The notes: generated by a model from the sequence alone, not told the origin. DNA of 64,000 bases from Bacillota bacterium (GCA_023407575.1 JAEYLX010000032.1:186001-250000); one strand, 5' to 3'. Shown: positions 1 to 9,209, numbered from the stretch's first letter. Translations and numbers: made by a program.

Positions 1-2
1 AC

Positions 3-569
3 CGTAAATATCATGATATGAAGCATCAAATAAGTGTGATACGAGCGGAACTGGATCCCATGAAAAAAGAAGCCTATCTGGAAGAAATGGATTCTGGTAT
101 CAGGCTATACGAAGCACAGAATAAAACGGGAAATAGTGTTTTAGATACAATACTTACCAGTAAAAGTATGTATTGCGTACAGCATGATATTAATTTTACC
201 TGTGTGGCCGACGGCAGTCTGTTGGATTTTATGGAGGTGATGGATCTTTGTACTGTGTTTGGAAATGTCCTGGATAATGCCATTGAAAGTGTAGAACAAC
301 TTCGTGATCCTAACTTACGTTTAATTCGTGCGGCTGTGTTTGCACAGAACAATTTTTTAATGATCAGAGTTGAAAATTATTGTGAAACAGAACTTACCAT
401 GGACAATGGATTTCCGGTAACGACCAAAGGAGATAAGCGCTATCATGGCTATGGAATCAAAAGTATGCGATATACAATTGAGAAGTATGAAGGGACCTTG
501 ACCATACATACCGAGAATCATTGGTTTACATTAAGAATCCTTATACCTATTCACCATAAGTTACTATAA
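3..569 (+). CDS. GHKL sensor histidine kinase, C-terminal part (5' end outside window)
   Basis: The reading frame is open from base 3 and runs off the left edge, so only the C-terminal catalytic part is present. The first residues read RKYHDMKHQI, which resembles the phospho-acceptor H-box of AgrC/CitA-like GHKL kinases. It continues into the ATPase domain with an N-box (NVLDNAIES) and a glycine box (GYGIKSM). Such kinases phosphorylate a LytTR-type response regulator, often in peptide or quorum sensing; none is visible here, so the partner should lie upstream. The ATG at base 18 is internal to the H-box and is not a credible start. A hairpin terminator follows. Confidence 0.85.
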   Translation, partial: RKYHDMKHQISVIRAELDPMKKEAYLEEMDSGIRLYEAQNKTGNSVLDTILTSKSMYCVQHDINFTCVADGSLLDFMEVMDLCTVFGNVLDNAIESVEQLRDPNLRLIRAAVFAQNNFLMIRVENYCETELTMDNGFPVTTKGDKRYHGYGIKSMRYTIEKYEGTLTIHTENHWFTLRILIPIHHKLL

Positions 570-624
570 CAAATATACAAATTTAGTAACTTCATTAAAA
601 CTCACACCAAAACCATTTGACGAT

Positions 625-669
625 AAAGAACTGTTATTCTATAATCTGATATAGAACAACAGTTCTTTT
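625..669 (+). terminator. Rho-independent terminator after the GHKL kinase
   Basis: A two-part stem (AAGAACTGTT with AACAGTTCTT outside, TTCTATA with TATAGAA inside) ends in a short T run. It lies 55 bases after the kinase stop codon. Confidence 0.7.
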
Positions 670-670
670 A

Positions 671-710
671 GTTCATGACAAGTGAAACGACTTGTCGTTT
701 CATCTTGTTT
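671..710. repeat. Dispersed 40-nt palindromic repeat, copy 1
   Basis: The core TGAAACGAC-TT-GTCGTTTCA is a perfect palindrome, extended by an outer ACAAG/CTTGT pair with one bulged T. A second copy at 38625-38664 matches at all but four of 40 positions, and an inverted, more diverged copy lies at 16531-16563. All three are intergenic. It could be a REP-like element, a terminator-like hairpin or a regulator site. Confidence 0.75.
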
Positions 711-732
711 ATTCTAAGGGAGAAGAAAATGT

Positions 733-1440
733 ATGAAAATAAGATGTGTTTGGGAACACAATGGAGACGATTCAATCCTGTATTCAGATAATTACATAGG
801 TGCGTTTACAAGAGGGCAAACAAAGGAAGTGGCTTTGAAAAAAATGCAGGCAGAAGTAAAATCATATATAAATTGGAAAGGAGAAACGGCACCAGAATCG
901 TTAATACCAGAGATTGTACAGCAGAAAGAAAGCACATTACAAGTTTGTGATGCAGATTCAGATGTACTGTTTGAAGAGGAAATTAAACCTTTATCCAATA
1001 ATGAATATATACAGTTAAAAAAGTTGGCTTTGAAATCTGCTATAGATTTTTTGAGTCTGTATAATGAAATTCCTGATAAAAACAAGAGTGTTTTACCTAA
1101 AAGGGTAACCTTTTATGGTGATGTTCCTAGAACTGCAAATGAGATGTATGAACATACGAAAAATGTAAATTCCTATTATTTTGGTGAAATAGGCGTTAAA
1201 GTAAATAATAATGGAACGATCTATGAGTGCAGAAAAAGGGGGTTCGAACGATTGGAACAATACCCTGATTTCTTGGAGAATAACGTTATTACAGGAAGCT
1301 ATGGAGAATTGTGGTCACTTAGAAAAGTATTACGGCGTTTTATTTGGCATGATAGAATACATGCAAAGGCAATGTATAAAATGGCACTAAAAACGTTTGA
1401 TAAAGAGTCTATTGATAATGTATTTAAATTTGTATTGTGA
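733..1440 (+). CDS. HicB-like N-terminal / DinB-like C-terminal protein, function unknown
   Basis: This 235-residue protein appears to have two parts. Residues 1-50 resemble the HicB antitoxin-like fold (start MKIRCVWEHNGD, then a GQTKEVALKKMQAEV helix). Residues about 85-235 are helical and end in RRFIWHDRIHAKAMYKMA, a motif of small DinB-like/DUF664-type proteins whose histidines could bind metal. No HicA toxin gene is adjacent, so a working toxin-antitoxin pair is unlikely. The start has a GGGAG ribosome site about ten bases upstream. No signal peptide or membrane segment is seen, so it should be cytoplasmic. The family assignment is from memory of motifs; the role is unknown. Confidence 0.6.
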   Translation: MKIRCVWEHNGDDSILYSDNYIGAFTRGQTKEVALKKMQAEVKSYINWKGETAPESLIPEIVQQKESTLQVCDADSDVLFEEEIKPLSNNEYIQLKKLALKSAIDFLSLYNEIPDKNKSVLPKRVTFYGDVPRTANEMYEHTKNVNSYYFGEIGVKVNNNGTIYECRKRGFERLEQYPDFLENNVITGSYGELWSLRKVLRRFIWHDRIHAKAMYKMALKTFDKESIDNVFKFVL

Positions 1441-1822
1441 TTAAACACTTTTTATAAATTAGCACCCTATTCTGATATGTCTCCTGTCAAGTAGAAAGGG
1501 TGCTAATTATGTTATAAAGTTAACTAAACAGTTATTCTAGAACGATTTTTTTTAACTAATAATTTCACTAATTCTGATTTTTCTGTATTTAACTTGTGAT
1601 AATCCAGTTGTTTCATTTGGAGATAACTGGTTCAACAATTCTTGTTTTCATTAGAAATTCTTGCATTCTTTTCCTCCATACATGATTCAATAAGTATCAG
1701 ATACATATTATGCTCGAAAAAATACAGATTGTGACAGAAAGATACAAAAAGAAGATTAAAGTGATATGATGTAATAGATTTTATTGTTGTCATAACTTAT
1801 AGAACAACAAATGGAGGAAAAG
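1441..1822. other. 382-bp intergenic region with a long perfect inverted repeat
   Basis: The stretch contains the inverted repeat at 1457-1508 and then AT-rich sequence up to the GtrA-like gene. A possible decayed minus-strand frame at 1524-1679 carries one in-frame TGA. No convincing gene or clear sigma-A promoter was found. Confidence 0.5.
1457..1508. repeat. Perfect 12-bp inverted repeat with 28-nt loop
   Basis: AATTAGCACCCT at 1457-1468 pairs exactly with AGGGTGCTAATT at 1497-1508. No T run follows, so it is not a classical terminator on the plus strand. It may be an RNA hairpin or a relic of a mobile element end. Confidence 0.6.
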
Positions 1823-2428
1823 ATGAATAAATTATTAGCTGGACCTATGGAGTTATGGAGAAATTATAAGGAGAAGCATCCGAACATAGCGCAATTTCTT
1901 GTTTTTTTTATGTTAAGCAATGGTATTACTGTACTGCAAATGTTTTTAATGCCAGTATTAAAGGGGGTTTTTGGACACACTGGTCTTGTAGAAACAAGTT
2001 TTCAGGTATTTCAGGTGGGTCGTAATTTTGATGGAAGTGACTACTTTGTATTTAATTATGCGGCTGGCTCAATCTCCTCCGGCGGCGGTGGTGGATTAGC
2101 ATATTTCTTAGCAGTACAGATTACGTTAGGTATTGCACAAATTATTAACTTCTTTGCACAGAGAAATATTACGTTCAAATCCAACAGCAATATCTGGAGA
2201 GCAGCATTTTGGTATGTAATTGCATATATTCTCATTTCCATTGGTGCGGCAGCACTTCAAGGATTATATAAAGCACCGATCTATAACTTATTTATGAATA
2301 CCTGGGGAATGGGCTCTCTTGGTGAAACAATTGCAGACTTTATGACTATGATTATTAACTGCGCAATTTCCTTCTGGGTGTTCTTCCCGATCTTTAAGAT
2401 AATATTTAAGCAGGAAGAGACGAAATAA
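1823..2428 (+). CDS. GtrA-like multi-spanning membrane protein
   Basis: A small integral membrane protein of 201 residues with about four hydrophobic segments (roughly residues 25-45, 85-110, 130-155 and 175-195). It contains the sequence NFFAQRNITFKS between two membrane segments, which is typical of GtrA-like proteins. GtrA relatives are thought to help move lipid-linked sugars across the membrane or assist polysaccharide modification. I chose the ATG at 1823 because GGAGG at 1813-1817 sits five bases before it; the ATG at 1811 overlaps that ribosome site. The glycosyltransferase gene follows 21 bases downstream, so the two probably form an operon for cell-surface glycan or lipid glycosylation. 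Confidence 0.75.
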   Translation: MNKLLAGPMELWRNYKEKHPNIAQFLVFFMLSNGITVLQMFLMPVLKGVFGHTGLVETSFQVFQVGRNFDGSDYFVFNYAAGSISSGGGGGLAYFLAVQITLGIAQIINFFAQRNITFKSNSNIWRAAFWYVIAYILISIGAAALQGLYKAPIYNLFMNTWGMGSLGETIADFMTMIINCAISFWVFFPIFKIIFKQEETK

Positions 2429-2449
2429 TTTGCAAGAGGATGTGGATAT

Positions 2450-3466
2450 ATGAAATTATTATCAATTGTTATACCTTGTTATAACTCACAGGCATATATG
2501 AGAAAGTGTATCGAGTCCTTATTGCCAGGGGGAGAGCTTGTTGAATTACTGATTGTAAATGATGGATCAGCGGATAATACAGGAGCAATTGCAGACGAAT
2601 ATGCAATTAATTATCCTACCATTGTGAAAGCAATTCATCAGTTAAATGGTGGACATGGAGAAGCAGTCAACGCTGGAATACGTAATGCCACCGGAATTTA
2701 TTTTAAAGTTGTTGATAGCGATGATTGGGTGGAGGAAGAGGCATATGCAAAAATACTTGCAACCCTTCAAATACTAATACAGAATAACAATCAAGTAGAT
2801 ATGTTGGTAAGCAACTATGTTTATGAAAAAGAAGGGGCAATACATAAGAGAGTAATACATTATGATAATGTGCTACCTGAAGGTTGTGTCTTTACCTGGA
2901 AAGAGATCGGTCATTTTAGAAAAGGACAGTATATTTTAATGCATTCGGTGATTTATCGACTGCAATTACTAAAAGATTGTGGACTCCAATTACCGAAGCA
3001 TACCTTTTATGTGGATAACTTATATGTTTTTGTTCCTTTACCCTATGTTAATAGTATTTACTATGTAAATGTTGATTTCTACCGTTATTATATTGGGCGT
3101 GAGGATCAATCTGTGAACGAAAAGATAATGATCAGCCGTATTGACCAGCAGATTAGAGTGAATAAATTAATGATGGAACTGGTAGATATTCATAGTGTAT
3201 CAAACTCAAACAGGCGCAGATATATGATGAATTATCTTGAAATAATCACCGTGGTATCCACCATATTAATGATTCGTTCCGGAACTGAAGAAAATCTAAG
3301 TAAAAAGCAGGAACTGTGGCAATATATAAAAGAAAATGATATCAAATTATACTATAGATTAAGGCGTGGAATAATGGGCTTTACCGTTAATCTTCCGGGA
3401 AGGGCCGGACAGAAAATATCTCTGGCTGCCTACAAACTATCACAACGGGTAGTAGGTTTTAACTGA
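2450..3466 (+). CDS. Family 2 glycosyltransferase
   Basis: The protein has 338 residues. The N-terminal GT-A domain opens with LLSIVIPCYNSQAYMRKCIE and has LIVNDGSADNTG (nucleotide-sugar binding) and KVVDSDDWV (the DXD-like metal site) within the first 95 residues. The rest carries no clear membrane segment, so it is likely a cytoplasmic or membrane-associated inverting transferase. It is probably cotranscribed with the GtrA-like gene just upstream, the common pairing in which the transferase loads a lipid carrier and the GtrA-like partner assists flipping. Donor and acceptor sugars cannot be told from sequence. A bidirectional terminator follows. Confidence 0.88.
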   Translation: MKLLSIVIPCYNSQAYMRKCIESLLPGGELVELLIVNDGSADNTGAIADEYAINYPTIVKAIHQLNGGHGEAVNAGIRNATGIYFKVVDSDDWVEEEAYAKILATLQILIQNNNQVDMLVSNYVYEKEGAIHKRVIHYDNVLPEGCVFTWKEIGHFRKGQYILMHSVIYRLQLLKDCGLQLPKHTFYVDNLYVFVPLPYVNSIYYVNVDFYRYYIGREDQSVNEKIMISRIDQQIRVNKLMMELVDIHSVSNSNRRRYMMNYLEIITVVSTILMIRSGTEENLSKKQELWQYIKENDIKLYYRLRRGIMGFTVNLPGRAGQKISLAAYKLSQRVVGFN

Positions 3467-3502
3467 TTTAGCTTTTTAACTTATCCTGCATAAACTTTCC
3501 TT

Positions 3503-3535
3503 AAAAAAATGCTGCCAATAGGGCAGTATTTTTTT
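3503..3535. terminator. Bidirectional terminator between convergent genes
   Basis: A run of A, the stem ATGCTGCC / GGGCAGTAT with loop AATA, then a run of seven T. It serves the glycosyltransferase on the plus strand and the YesN-type regulator on the minus strand. Confidence 0.85.
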
Positions 3536-3545
3536 AAATACTTCA

Positions 3546-5018
3546 TTATCCAAAGATTTTTCCTTTCATTAGGTCTTTTAGATTACTTTGTTCCTGGTCA
3601 CGATATTGGGTCGGAGTCATGCCAGTCTCTTTCTTAAATAATTTTGAAAAGTAGAAATACTGTGTATAACCTACTTTTTCGCAGATAAATGAAATTGGTT
3701 CGTTGGTTTTTGCTAATAAATCCTTTGCATAATTAATACGTAAGTCCTTAATGTAATTGGTGAAAGTGGTATCAAGTTCACGTTTAAAGACCTGACTTAA
3801 ATAACTCGGATTTATGGTATAGCTTTGACAGATTTCTTGAAAGGAAAGTGGCGCAGTATAGTTGTTATTAATATAATCAATGATCTTTTTAAAGGTATTA
3901 TTCTTAATTAAATCCATATTAATCGTATTGCACACTTGGTTTGTATTTCCCAAAAAAGTAATAAGGTATTGAAAAAGGTTTGAGATATCTTTAAAGGCTC
4001 TAAGTAGTTCTGCGGGGGAGCGTAGCTGATCTTCAAAGTAATTACCTTCCAATCGATAAAGCATGGACATACAAATGTTATAAATCATAATTACATCCTC
4101 AAGAGTCCGATGTTCAGGGGGATATAGGGTTTCGTAGTTTTTTAATATATTTATTACATTTCGTGTATTATTCTTACTGGTTTCAGCAATCAAAAGATCC
4201 ACATAATCATTGTTTGTTTCTATGGAGGGAACAGCAAAGGTTGCCTTTGTTATGTCAATGGGATACAGATAATAAGCGTAAATACAATTTAGCAGCTTCT
4301 TGATATCTTTACAAAAGTTCTGATTTAGATAAGAGGGCATATAACAATAGTTTTGTATCTTTTCACGTAAAAACATCTGTTTAATGCGCTGGCTAAATCC
4401 GATGCTTCCTACAAATTCATTATCCTCAATAATATAGATATAGGTGTCGAGTTCATAATGTATCTTATAATAATGAACATATCCGTCCAGTTCCGTATGA
4501 ATGTCCTTAATGCTGGCAGCAAGGGTTATTTTACTAACGCAGTTCTTTTGCACCGTCAGATGATTAGTGAAACGAGTAATGTTAGCTTCTGTAGGGGTAT
4601 GCAGCATGGAGTGAAAAAGTGTATCAAAATAGAATTCCTCTTCTTCCAAGGTAGCACTGACTTGCTCTAATATTGTCAGAATTTCTTCGTCTTCTAAGGG
4701 TTTGAGACAATAATTCACGGCACCAAGATTTAATGCTTTTTTAGCATAGGAGAATTCTTCGTGTCCACTGATTATTACAAATTTAATCTGAGGTTGAATT
4801 TTATGGACAGCCTCCATTAACTGTAATCCATCCATTTCTGGCATTCGAATGTCCGTAAAAACTAAGTCTGGTTTCAACAATAAAATTTGCTCCAGCGCTT
4901 CCAGACTGCTTTGAAAAGTTGCAATTACCTCAAAGTCTGTAGCACCCCAATCGAACGCCAGGGTAAGACTATTGAGTACCATTTTTTCATCATCTACTAA
5001 TACAACATGATAGCTCAT
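3546..5018 (-). CDS. YesN-type response regulator with AraC DNA-binding domain
   Basis: The protein has 490 residues. Residues 1-120 form a receiver domain: acidic pocket VDDE near residue 9, phospho-acceptor aspartate in LVFTDIRMP near residue 56, and lysine in LKP near residue 107. A long middle region of unknown fold follows. The last hundred residues are a double helix-turn-helix AraC domain (SYLSQVFKRELDTTF and GYTQYFYFSKLFKKETGMTP). The start overlaps the end of the sensor kinase gene by four bases (ATGA), which implies translational coupling. As in other YesM/YesN pairs it should activate nearby sugar-uptake genes, here probably the GH20 operon and the divergent solute-binding protein. 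The signal is not known. Confidence 0.93.
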   Translation of the reverse strand: MSYHVVLVDDEKMVLNSLTLAFDWGATDFEVIATFQSSLEALEQILLLKPDLVFTDIRMPEMDGLQLMEAVHKIQPQIKFVIISGHEEFSYAKKALNLGAVNYCLKPLEDEEILTILEQVSATLEEEEFYFDTLFHSMLHTPTEANITRFTNHLTVQKNCVSKITLAASIKDIHTELDGYVHYYKIHYELDTYIYIIEDNEFVGSIGFSQRIKQMFLREKIQNYCYMPSYLNQNFCKDIKKLLNCIYAYYLYPIDITKATFAVPSIETNNDYVDLLIAETSKNNTRNVINILKNYETLYPPEHRTLEDVIMIYNICMSMLYRLEGNYFEDQLRSPAELLRAFKDISNLFQYLITFLGNTNQVCNTINMDLIKNNTFKKIIDYINNNYTAPLSFQEICQSYTINPSYLSQVFKRELDTTFTNYIKDLRINYAKDLLAKTNEPISFICEKVGYTQYFYFSKLFKKETGMTPTQYRDQEQSNLKDLMKGKIFG

Positions 5019-6739
5019 GAGAAACTCCTTTCTGGTCCGCGTACGGGTAAGGTTACAGTAAAAGTGGTACCATCTTTTTCACTGCTTTTTACGGATAAGC
5101 CATACTCATTACCATAGAGCAAACGTATTCGTTCATTTACATTATAAATACCAATGCCCTGGGTTGCATTTTGTGAACTTGGGGTAGAAGTTTTTAAAAG
5201 TAGGTTACGAATTTCTTCAAGTTTCTCTGCAGCAATGGGCGACCCAGTATTATTTATATTAATTATAAAAGTAGTTTCATCACAGGTGGCAGAAAGAAGT
5301 AGTTTGGAGGATTCAAAGGTACCTTCAATGCCATGTACAATTGCATTTTCTATGAGAGGTTGAAGAATCATTTTTGGAATAATGAGGTCATAGCAATGCG
5401 GGTTAATATTATATTCTACATAGAACCGATCTTCAAAACGCATTTTTTGAATGCTGATATAATTCTTTACAATCTTGATTTCATCTTCAAAGGGTACATT
5501 GTCACTGCCTTTTATACTGTATTTGAAAATTGTAGCCAAGGATTTGGTTGCAGCAACTATTTCCGGTTGTTTTTGTTCTGCTGCAATTCCTTTGATACAC
5601 TCTAAGGTATTGTATAAGAAGTGAGGATTTATCTGACTGCGAAGATGGATTAGTTCCGCTTGCTTTTTCTCAATCTCTATCTTATATAAGTTGTTATTTG
5701 CTGAAAGAAGGGTATGTGTTAGGGAATCTATTTGCTCCAGCATCTCATTGGTTTCCTTAGAGACAATAGTAATCTCCTTATAGCCTTCCAAGTAAATATG
5801 CCGTTTCAAATCACCCAAGTCGCCGCGTTTCAAAGAAGAAATAAAATGAACCAACTTATAAAGAGGTGTAATAATATTAATGATCAAAAGTATCCAAATA
5901 ATAAGAACGGTGACGGTTACTAAAAGAATCATCATACGATAAAAGTTCTGTATACCTAAGGGACCATAAATTGCATCTTCTTGTTCGATTACGGATACAA
6001 TGGTTAAGCCGCAGTCTTCTACCTTTGTTAATTGATAAGCTTCCTTGGTCAGATCTGATAAGGAGGGAAGTTCAGTATCGGTATTTGCCCAAAAAATCTG
6101 TTTTGCATTATCCATAAGATAAAAGGCTGAGTTGGTTTTATTATAATTGTGGTTATTTTGATCCAGGAAGGCGGTATCATTTAAAACTAGGTATACATCA
6201 CCAATTTTCTCATTCACTTTTATATAGGTACTGATGGAATTAATGGGATAGTGAATAACAAAATAATTATTATCCAGGGTTGAGTTATGCAGTAAAGAGC
6301 TTAAGCCAATTGAATTCATATCCGTATACTGTTCCGGAAGTTCATAATCGGTATCGATGAGAGAATATTGGTTACCTTTCTTATCACGAATTACAATATC
6401 AAGAATGTGTGGATTTAGAGACATAATACTTGTAAGGTTTGTAATCATCTGACGATAATAAGGATATTTGGCTTCACTTACGGTATCTAAAAGAAAATTC
6501 TGAACATCAGCGTGGTAAGAAATAAATTGAATGATTTTGGACAAAAAGGAGTAATTAGAAATAATCGTTTTCTCTAGTTGATAACTAATTTCTTTTGTAT
6601 ATTCCGTACTCTTATTTTCATAGATTTTCTGTGTTGTATGACCATAAATAAGAAGAAAGCAAGTAAAGATGATAATGGTGATTAATGTAAGGATAATGAT
6701 TTGAGTAAATAGTCGTAACTGTTTAAACCTTTTTATCAT
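5015..6739 (-). CDS. YesM-type sensor histidine kinase
   Basis: The protein has 574 residues. A membrane segment near residues 10-32 is followed by an extracellular sensor region of about 240 residues, a second membrane segment near 270-292 and a HAMP-like linker. The His-kinase motif (LRSQINPHFLYNTLE) carries the phospho-accepting histidine, and the ATPase domain has N-box LIENAIVHGIEG and G-box GIGIYNVNERIRLLYG. I chose the ATG at 6739 because GGAGG lies five bases upstream; the in-frame ATG at 6751 overlaps that ribosome site. It is in an operon with the YesN-type regulator and the GH20 gene. It probably senses a sugar or a loaded solute-binding protein at the outer face; this is inferred from the family. 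Confidence 0.93.
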   Translation of the reverse strand: MIKRFKQLRLFTQIIILTLITIIIFTCFLLIYGHTTQKIYENKSTEYTKEISYQLEKTIISNYSFLSKIIQFISYHADVQNFLLDTVSEAKYPYYRQMITNLTSIMSLNPHILDIVIRDKKGNQYSLIDTDYELPEQYTDMNSIGLSSLLHNSTLDNNYFVIHYPINSISTYIKVNEKIGDVYLVLNDTAFLDQNNHNYNKTNSAFYLMDNAKQIFWANTDTELPSLSDLTKEAYQLTKVEDCGLTIVSVIEQEDAIYGPLGIQNFYRMMILLVTVTVLIIWILLIINIITPLYKLVHFISSLKRGDLGDLKRHIYLEGYKEITIVSKETNEMLEQIDSLTHTLLSANNNLYKIEIEKKQAELIHLRSQINPHFLYNTLECIKGIAAEQKQPEIVAATKSLATIFKYSIKGSDNVPFEDEIKIVKNYISIQKMRFEDRFYVEYNINPHCYDLIIPKMILQPLIENAIVHGIEGTFESSKLLLSATCDETTFIININNTGSPIAAEKLEEIRNLLLKTSTPSSQNATQGIGIYNVNERIRLLYGNEYGLSVKSSEKDGTTFTVTLPVRGPERSFS

Positions 6740-6837
6740 ACTTACCTCCATTATGGACGTTTGCTTGCTTTCTCGGAATGAAATAGTTCTAGGTTGATTT
6801 TATCATATTTTATGTCTACTGTATAGCAGAATGGGAT

Positions 6838-8721
6838 CTATACGCCAGAGGCGTTACCAGCTGTAACAATTTTTTCCCAGAAATTGCAGGCTGGGAGATG
6901 TTGTGGTGCATCTGGATCAAATAAAACTCTAGGTTCTTCTAATTCTTCAATTACTGAAATTTTACCATCTAAATATTGTTTAATTCTTTTTCGTGTGGAT
7001 TCTAATCTTGTGATAACTCCGCCAAAACGGATGTCTACAACCTCAAACCCGAAAGGCTTATTCTCTTCAAACCATAATTCTTCCCGATAATCCTTTAGAG
7101 TCTGCAACAACAAAATACAGCTGGGGATATCCTGTTCCAAAATGAGTTTAAATGCATATTTATCCTTCTGGTGATATGCCTGATGAAGTTTAGTTCCCAA
7201 AGGTGCTTTAATAGAAAGTATCTCTGCAAGAGTGCAATAATAGTTTAAAAGTAAATTACCTGCTCTGGCATAGGGATGTAACTGTTCGGTCATTTCTCTA
7301 TAGTATGTTCCTAGATTGAAATCTTTTAACTGTCCGTCAAAGAGGGCTACCAATGGATCTTGATAGAGACAGTATTTCGACGGATTAGGTACATCGACGC
7401 CGTTTGTCGGTATTTTGGGGTGAGAATCCAAACCATCAATTAGCATATAAGCTTCGTAGGGGATACCAGTTAAGAAATTAAGTCTTTCTTTATAGGAAGC
7501 CATATCGAGTGATGCTGCATATCCTAGTTCCGCAAAATATAGGACAGAGGGAAGGCCTGCAAAATGAGGTGTTTCTGCACCTGAATCCTGCCACATGGTG
7601 CAAAGAGCATTTTTAATTTGAACATTTTTAGCAGCACCGAGTCCTGCTTTTGTAGTGTCGAAAGCTTGTGTAAAGTTTGGTACGAGGCCATTCCAAGTCC
7701 AGCCACCACCAGCAAACCAGCACCCCTTATCCATCTGATGATGTAAACGAAGGAATTTCTCATAGAAGTTAATATCGTGATGATAATAGTCCCAATAAGT
7801 AAGGTGAAGCTTGTCGGAAGGTAATGTAACATGGCTTAGATCCAATCCATCTGGCATATCATAATAATCACCGGAAGGAGAATTAATACGGAAGAACATA
7901 TCGCTCCAAATAATACTTTCTAATTCTAATTCATCACAGATTGATTGCACTCGATTAAGATGTGTCATCATGAGTTCTTCTCTATTTTGAAATCCATTCT
8001 CGTGAAGATACTTTCCCAGTCCCAGGTAGTGGGCTTCGTCCATACCAAGGTGGATTCGTTTGCTACGGAAGGGTTCGCTGGCTGAAGTAATAATACTTTG
8101 AAGGAATTCAATCACCTCTGGGGATTCTACATATAGAATATCCTCGGTATCTCGAAGATATGCCATTGCATTCCAGCGAAGTGCACATCTTAGATGTGCA
8201 AGGGTTTGAATACAGGGAATAATCTCTATGCCAAACAGATCAGCATAGTCATCACATTCTTTTAATTCTGTTTTTGTAAATTTACCTCGATAAGCACCAA
8301 AGTAGGGATAATTTTCTACCTCATAGGTGTCCTCAGTATAGAGCATTAATACATTCATACCAACGCTTGCGAGGAAGCGAATATATCGTTTTATAGAATC
8401 AACCGTAAGGACAGCATTTCTGGAACAATCCAGCATAACACCAAAGGAGTCAAAGAAAACCTCTCTGGTTATTGCAAAGGGTTTTAATTCAAAGGAGTTG
8501 TTTAACTTTTGAAGCAAAAGCATAAAGCAAAGGTAAAAATGTATTTTTTCTTTGCAATAGAAGGTTGCGGTAGTACCATCAAAGTTAACAGAAAGCTGAT
8601 TATTTGATGTGAAAATAACCTCCAAGGTTATAGTAAGGTTAACCTTTGAAGGGGAATAGGAAGTTAATAATTCTTGAATTCCCTCCTGATATTGCTTTGT
8701 TGATTCAGAGAAAAGAAACAT
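6838..8721 (-). CDS. Glycoside hydrolase family 20 beta-N-acetylhexosaminidase, cytoplasmic
   Basis: The protein has 627 residues from the ATG at 8721. A short N-terminal domain precedes the GH20 barrel, which begins near FFDSFGVMLDCSRNAV. The catalytic Asp-Glu pair is in RIHLGMDEAH, near residues 228-229; the aspartate positions the substrate N-acetyl group and the glutamate is the acid/base. No signal peptide is visible, so it should act on imported oligosaccharides that carry terminal GlcNAc or GalNAc. A TTG at 8772 could extend the protein by 17 residues, but it lacks a ribosome site, whereas a TGGGG lies before 8721. Gene order GH20, YesM, YesN suggests one operon. It fits the nearby GNB/LNB and amino-sugar genes. 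Confidence 0.85.
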   Translation of the reverse strand: MFLFSESTKQYQEGIQELLTSYSPSKVNLTITLEVIFTSNNQLSVNFDGTTATFYCKEKIHFYLCFMLLLQKLNNSFELKPFAITREVFFDSFGVMLDCSRNAVLTVDSIKRYIRFLASVGMNVLMLYTEDTYEVENYPYFGAYRGKFTKTELKECDDYADLFGIEIIPCIQTLAHLRCALRWNAMAYLRDTEDILYVESPEVIEFLQSIITSASEPFRSKRIHLGMDEAHYLGLGKYLHENGFQNREELMMTHLNRVQSICDELELESIIWSDMFFRINSPSGDYYDMPDGLDLSHVTLPSDKLHLTYWDYYHHDINFYEKFLRLHHQMDKGCWFAGGGWTWNGLVPNFTQAFDTTKAGLGAAKNVQIKNALCTMWQDSGAETPHFAGLPSVLYFAELGYAASLDMASYKERLNFLTGIPYEAYMLIDGLDSHPKIPTNGVDVPNPSKYCLYQDPLVALFDGQLKDFNLGTYYREMTEQLHPYARAGNLLLNYYCTLAEILSIKAPLGTKLHQAYHQKDKYAFKLILEQDIPSCILLLQTLKDYREELWFEENKPFGFEVVDIRFGGVITRLESTRKRIKQYLDGKISVIEELEEPRVLFDPDAPQHLPACNFWEKIVTAGNASGV

Positions 8722-9209
8722 ATGTAATACCCCATTTCGTAATAATAGTAAGGTTATAGATACGTAACTCAAACTTTCAGGTAAATATTATTACTTTCTC
8801 TGATAAATCAGTATTTAAGTGAATGAGAAAAATACACTGTGTCCATTTTGCACTGACTTTAAAGTTTGAGTACTTAAGATTATTATAGAGGTATAAATCC
8901 ATGGAAATCAAGCGGTTTTGTATTTTTACAGTATTATATAAAGAGAGGTTATGAGGTATCTTCAAAAGCTTAAAATACATAAATACAGGACATATTTAAC
9001 TAATAAGAAGGCATATTGAAGAAGTGGTAAATTGTTATATAATAATATTAAGAATGCGCAGTTTTGAAAAGATTACAGCAAGTACTTCATTCAGTAATTG
9101 AAATTGATTTTTCAAGCAATATTTAAGCTCTTGTACTGCGAAGTTTGAGTGAATAGTAATATATTTGAAATGTTAAGGCTTTAGCTGGAGATATAGGAGG
9201 AAACCGTTT
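8722..9209. promoter_or_regulatory. Divergent promoter region with three AAGTTTGAGT repeats
   Basis: This 488-bp region separates the GH20 operon from the divergent solute-binding protein gene. The ten-base word AAGTTTGAGT occurs three times: at 8862-8871 and 9141-9150 on the plus strand, and at 8767-8776 on the minus strand. They are candidate binding sites for the YesN-type regulator. I see no credible gene in this stretch. Confidence 0.45.

Noticed and set aside
4458..4670. Plus-strand 70-codon frame inside the YesN-type gene
   Set aside because: Shadow of the regulator's middle region; no ribosome site or motif.
8777..8980. Minus-strand 67-codon frame upstream of GH20
   Set aside because: No ribosome site, no recognisable motif, and it falls in an AT-rich control region containing repeat words.
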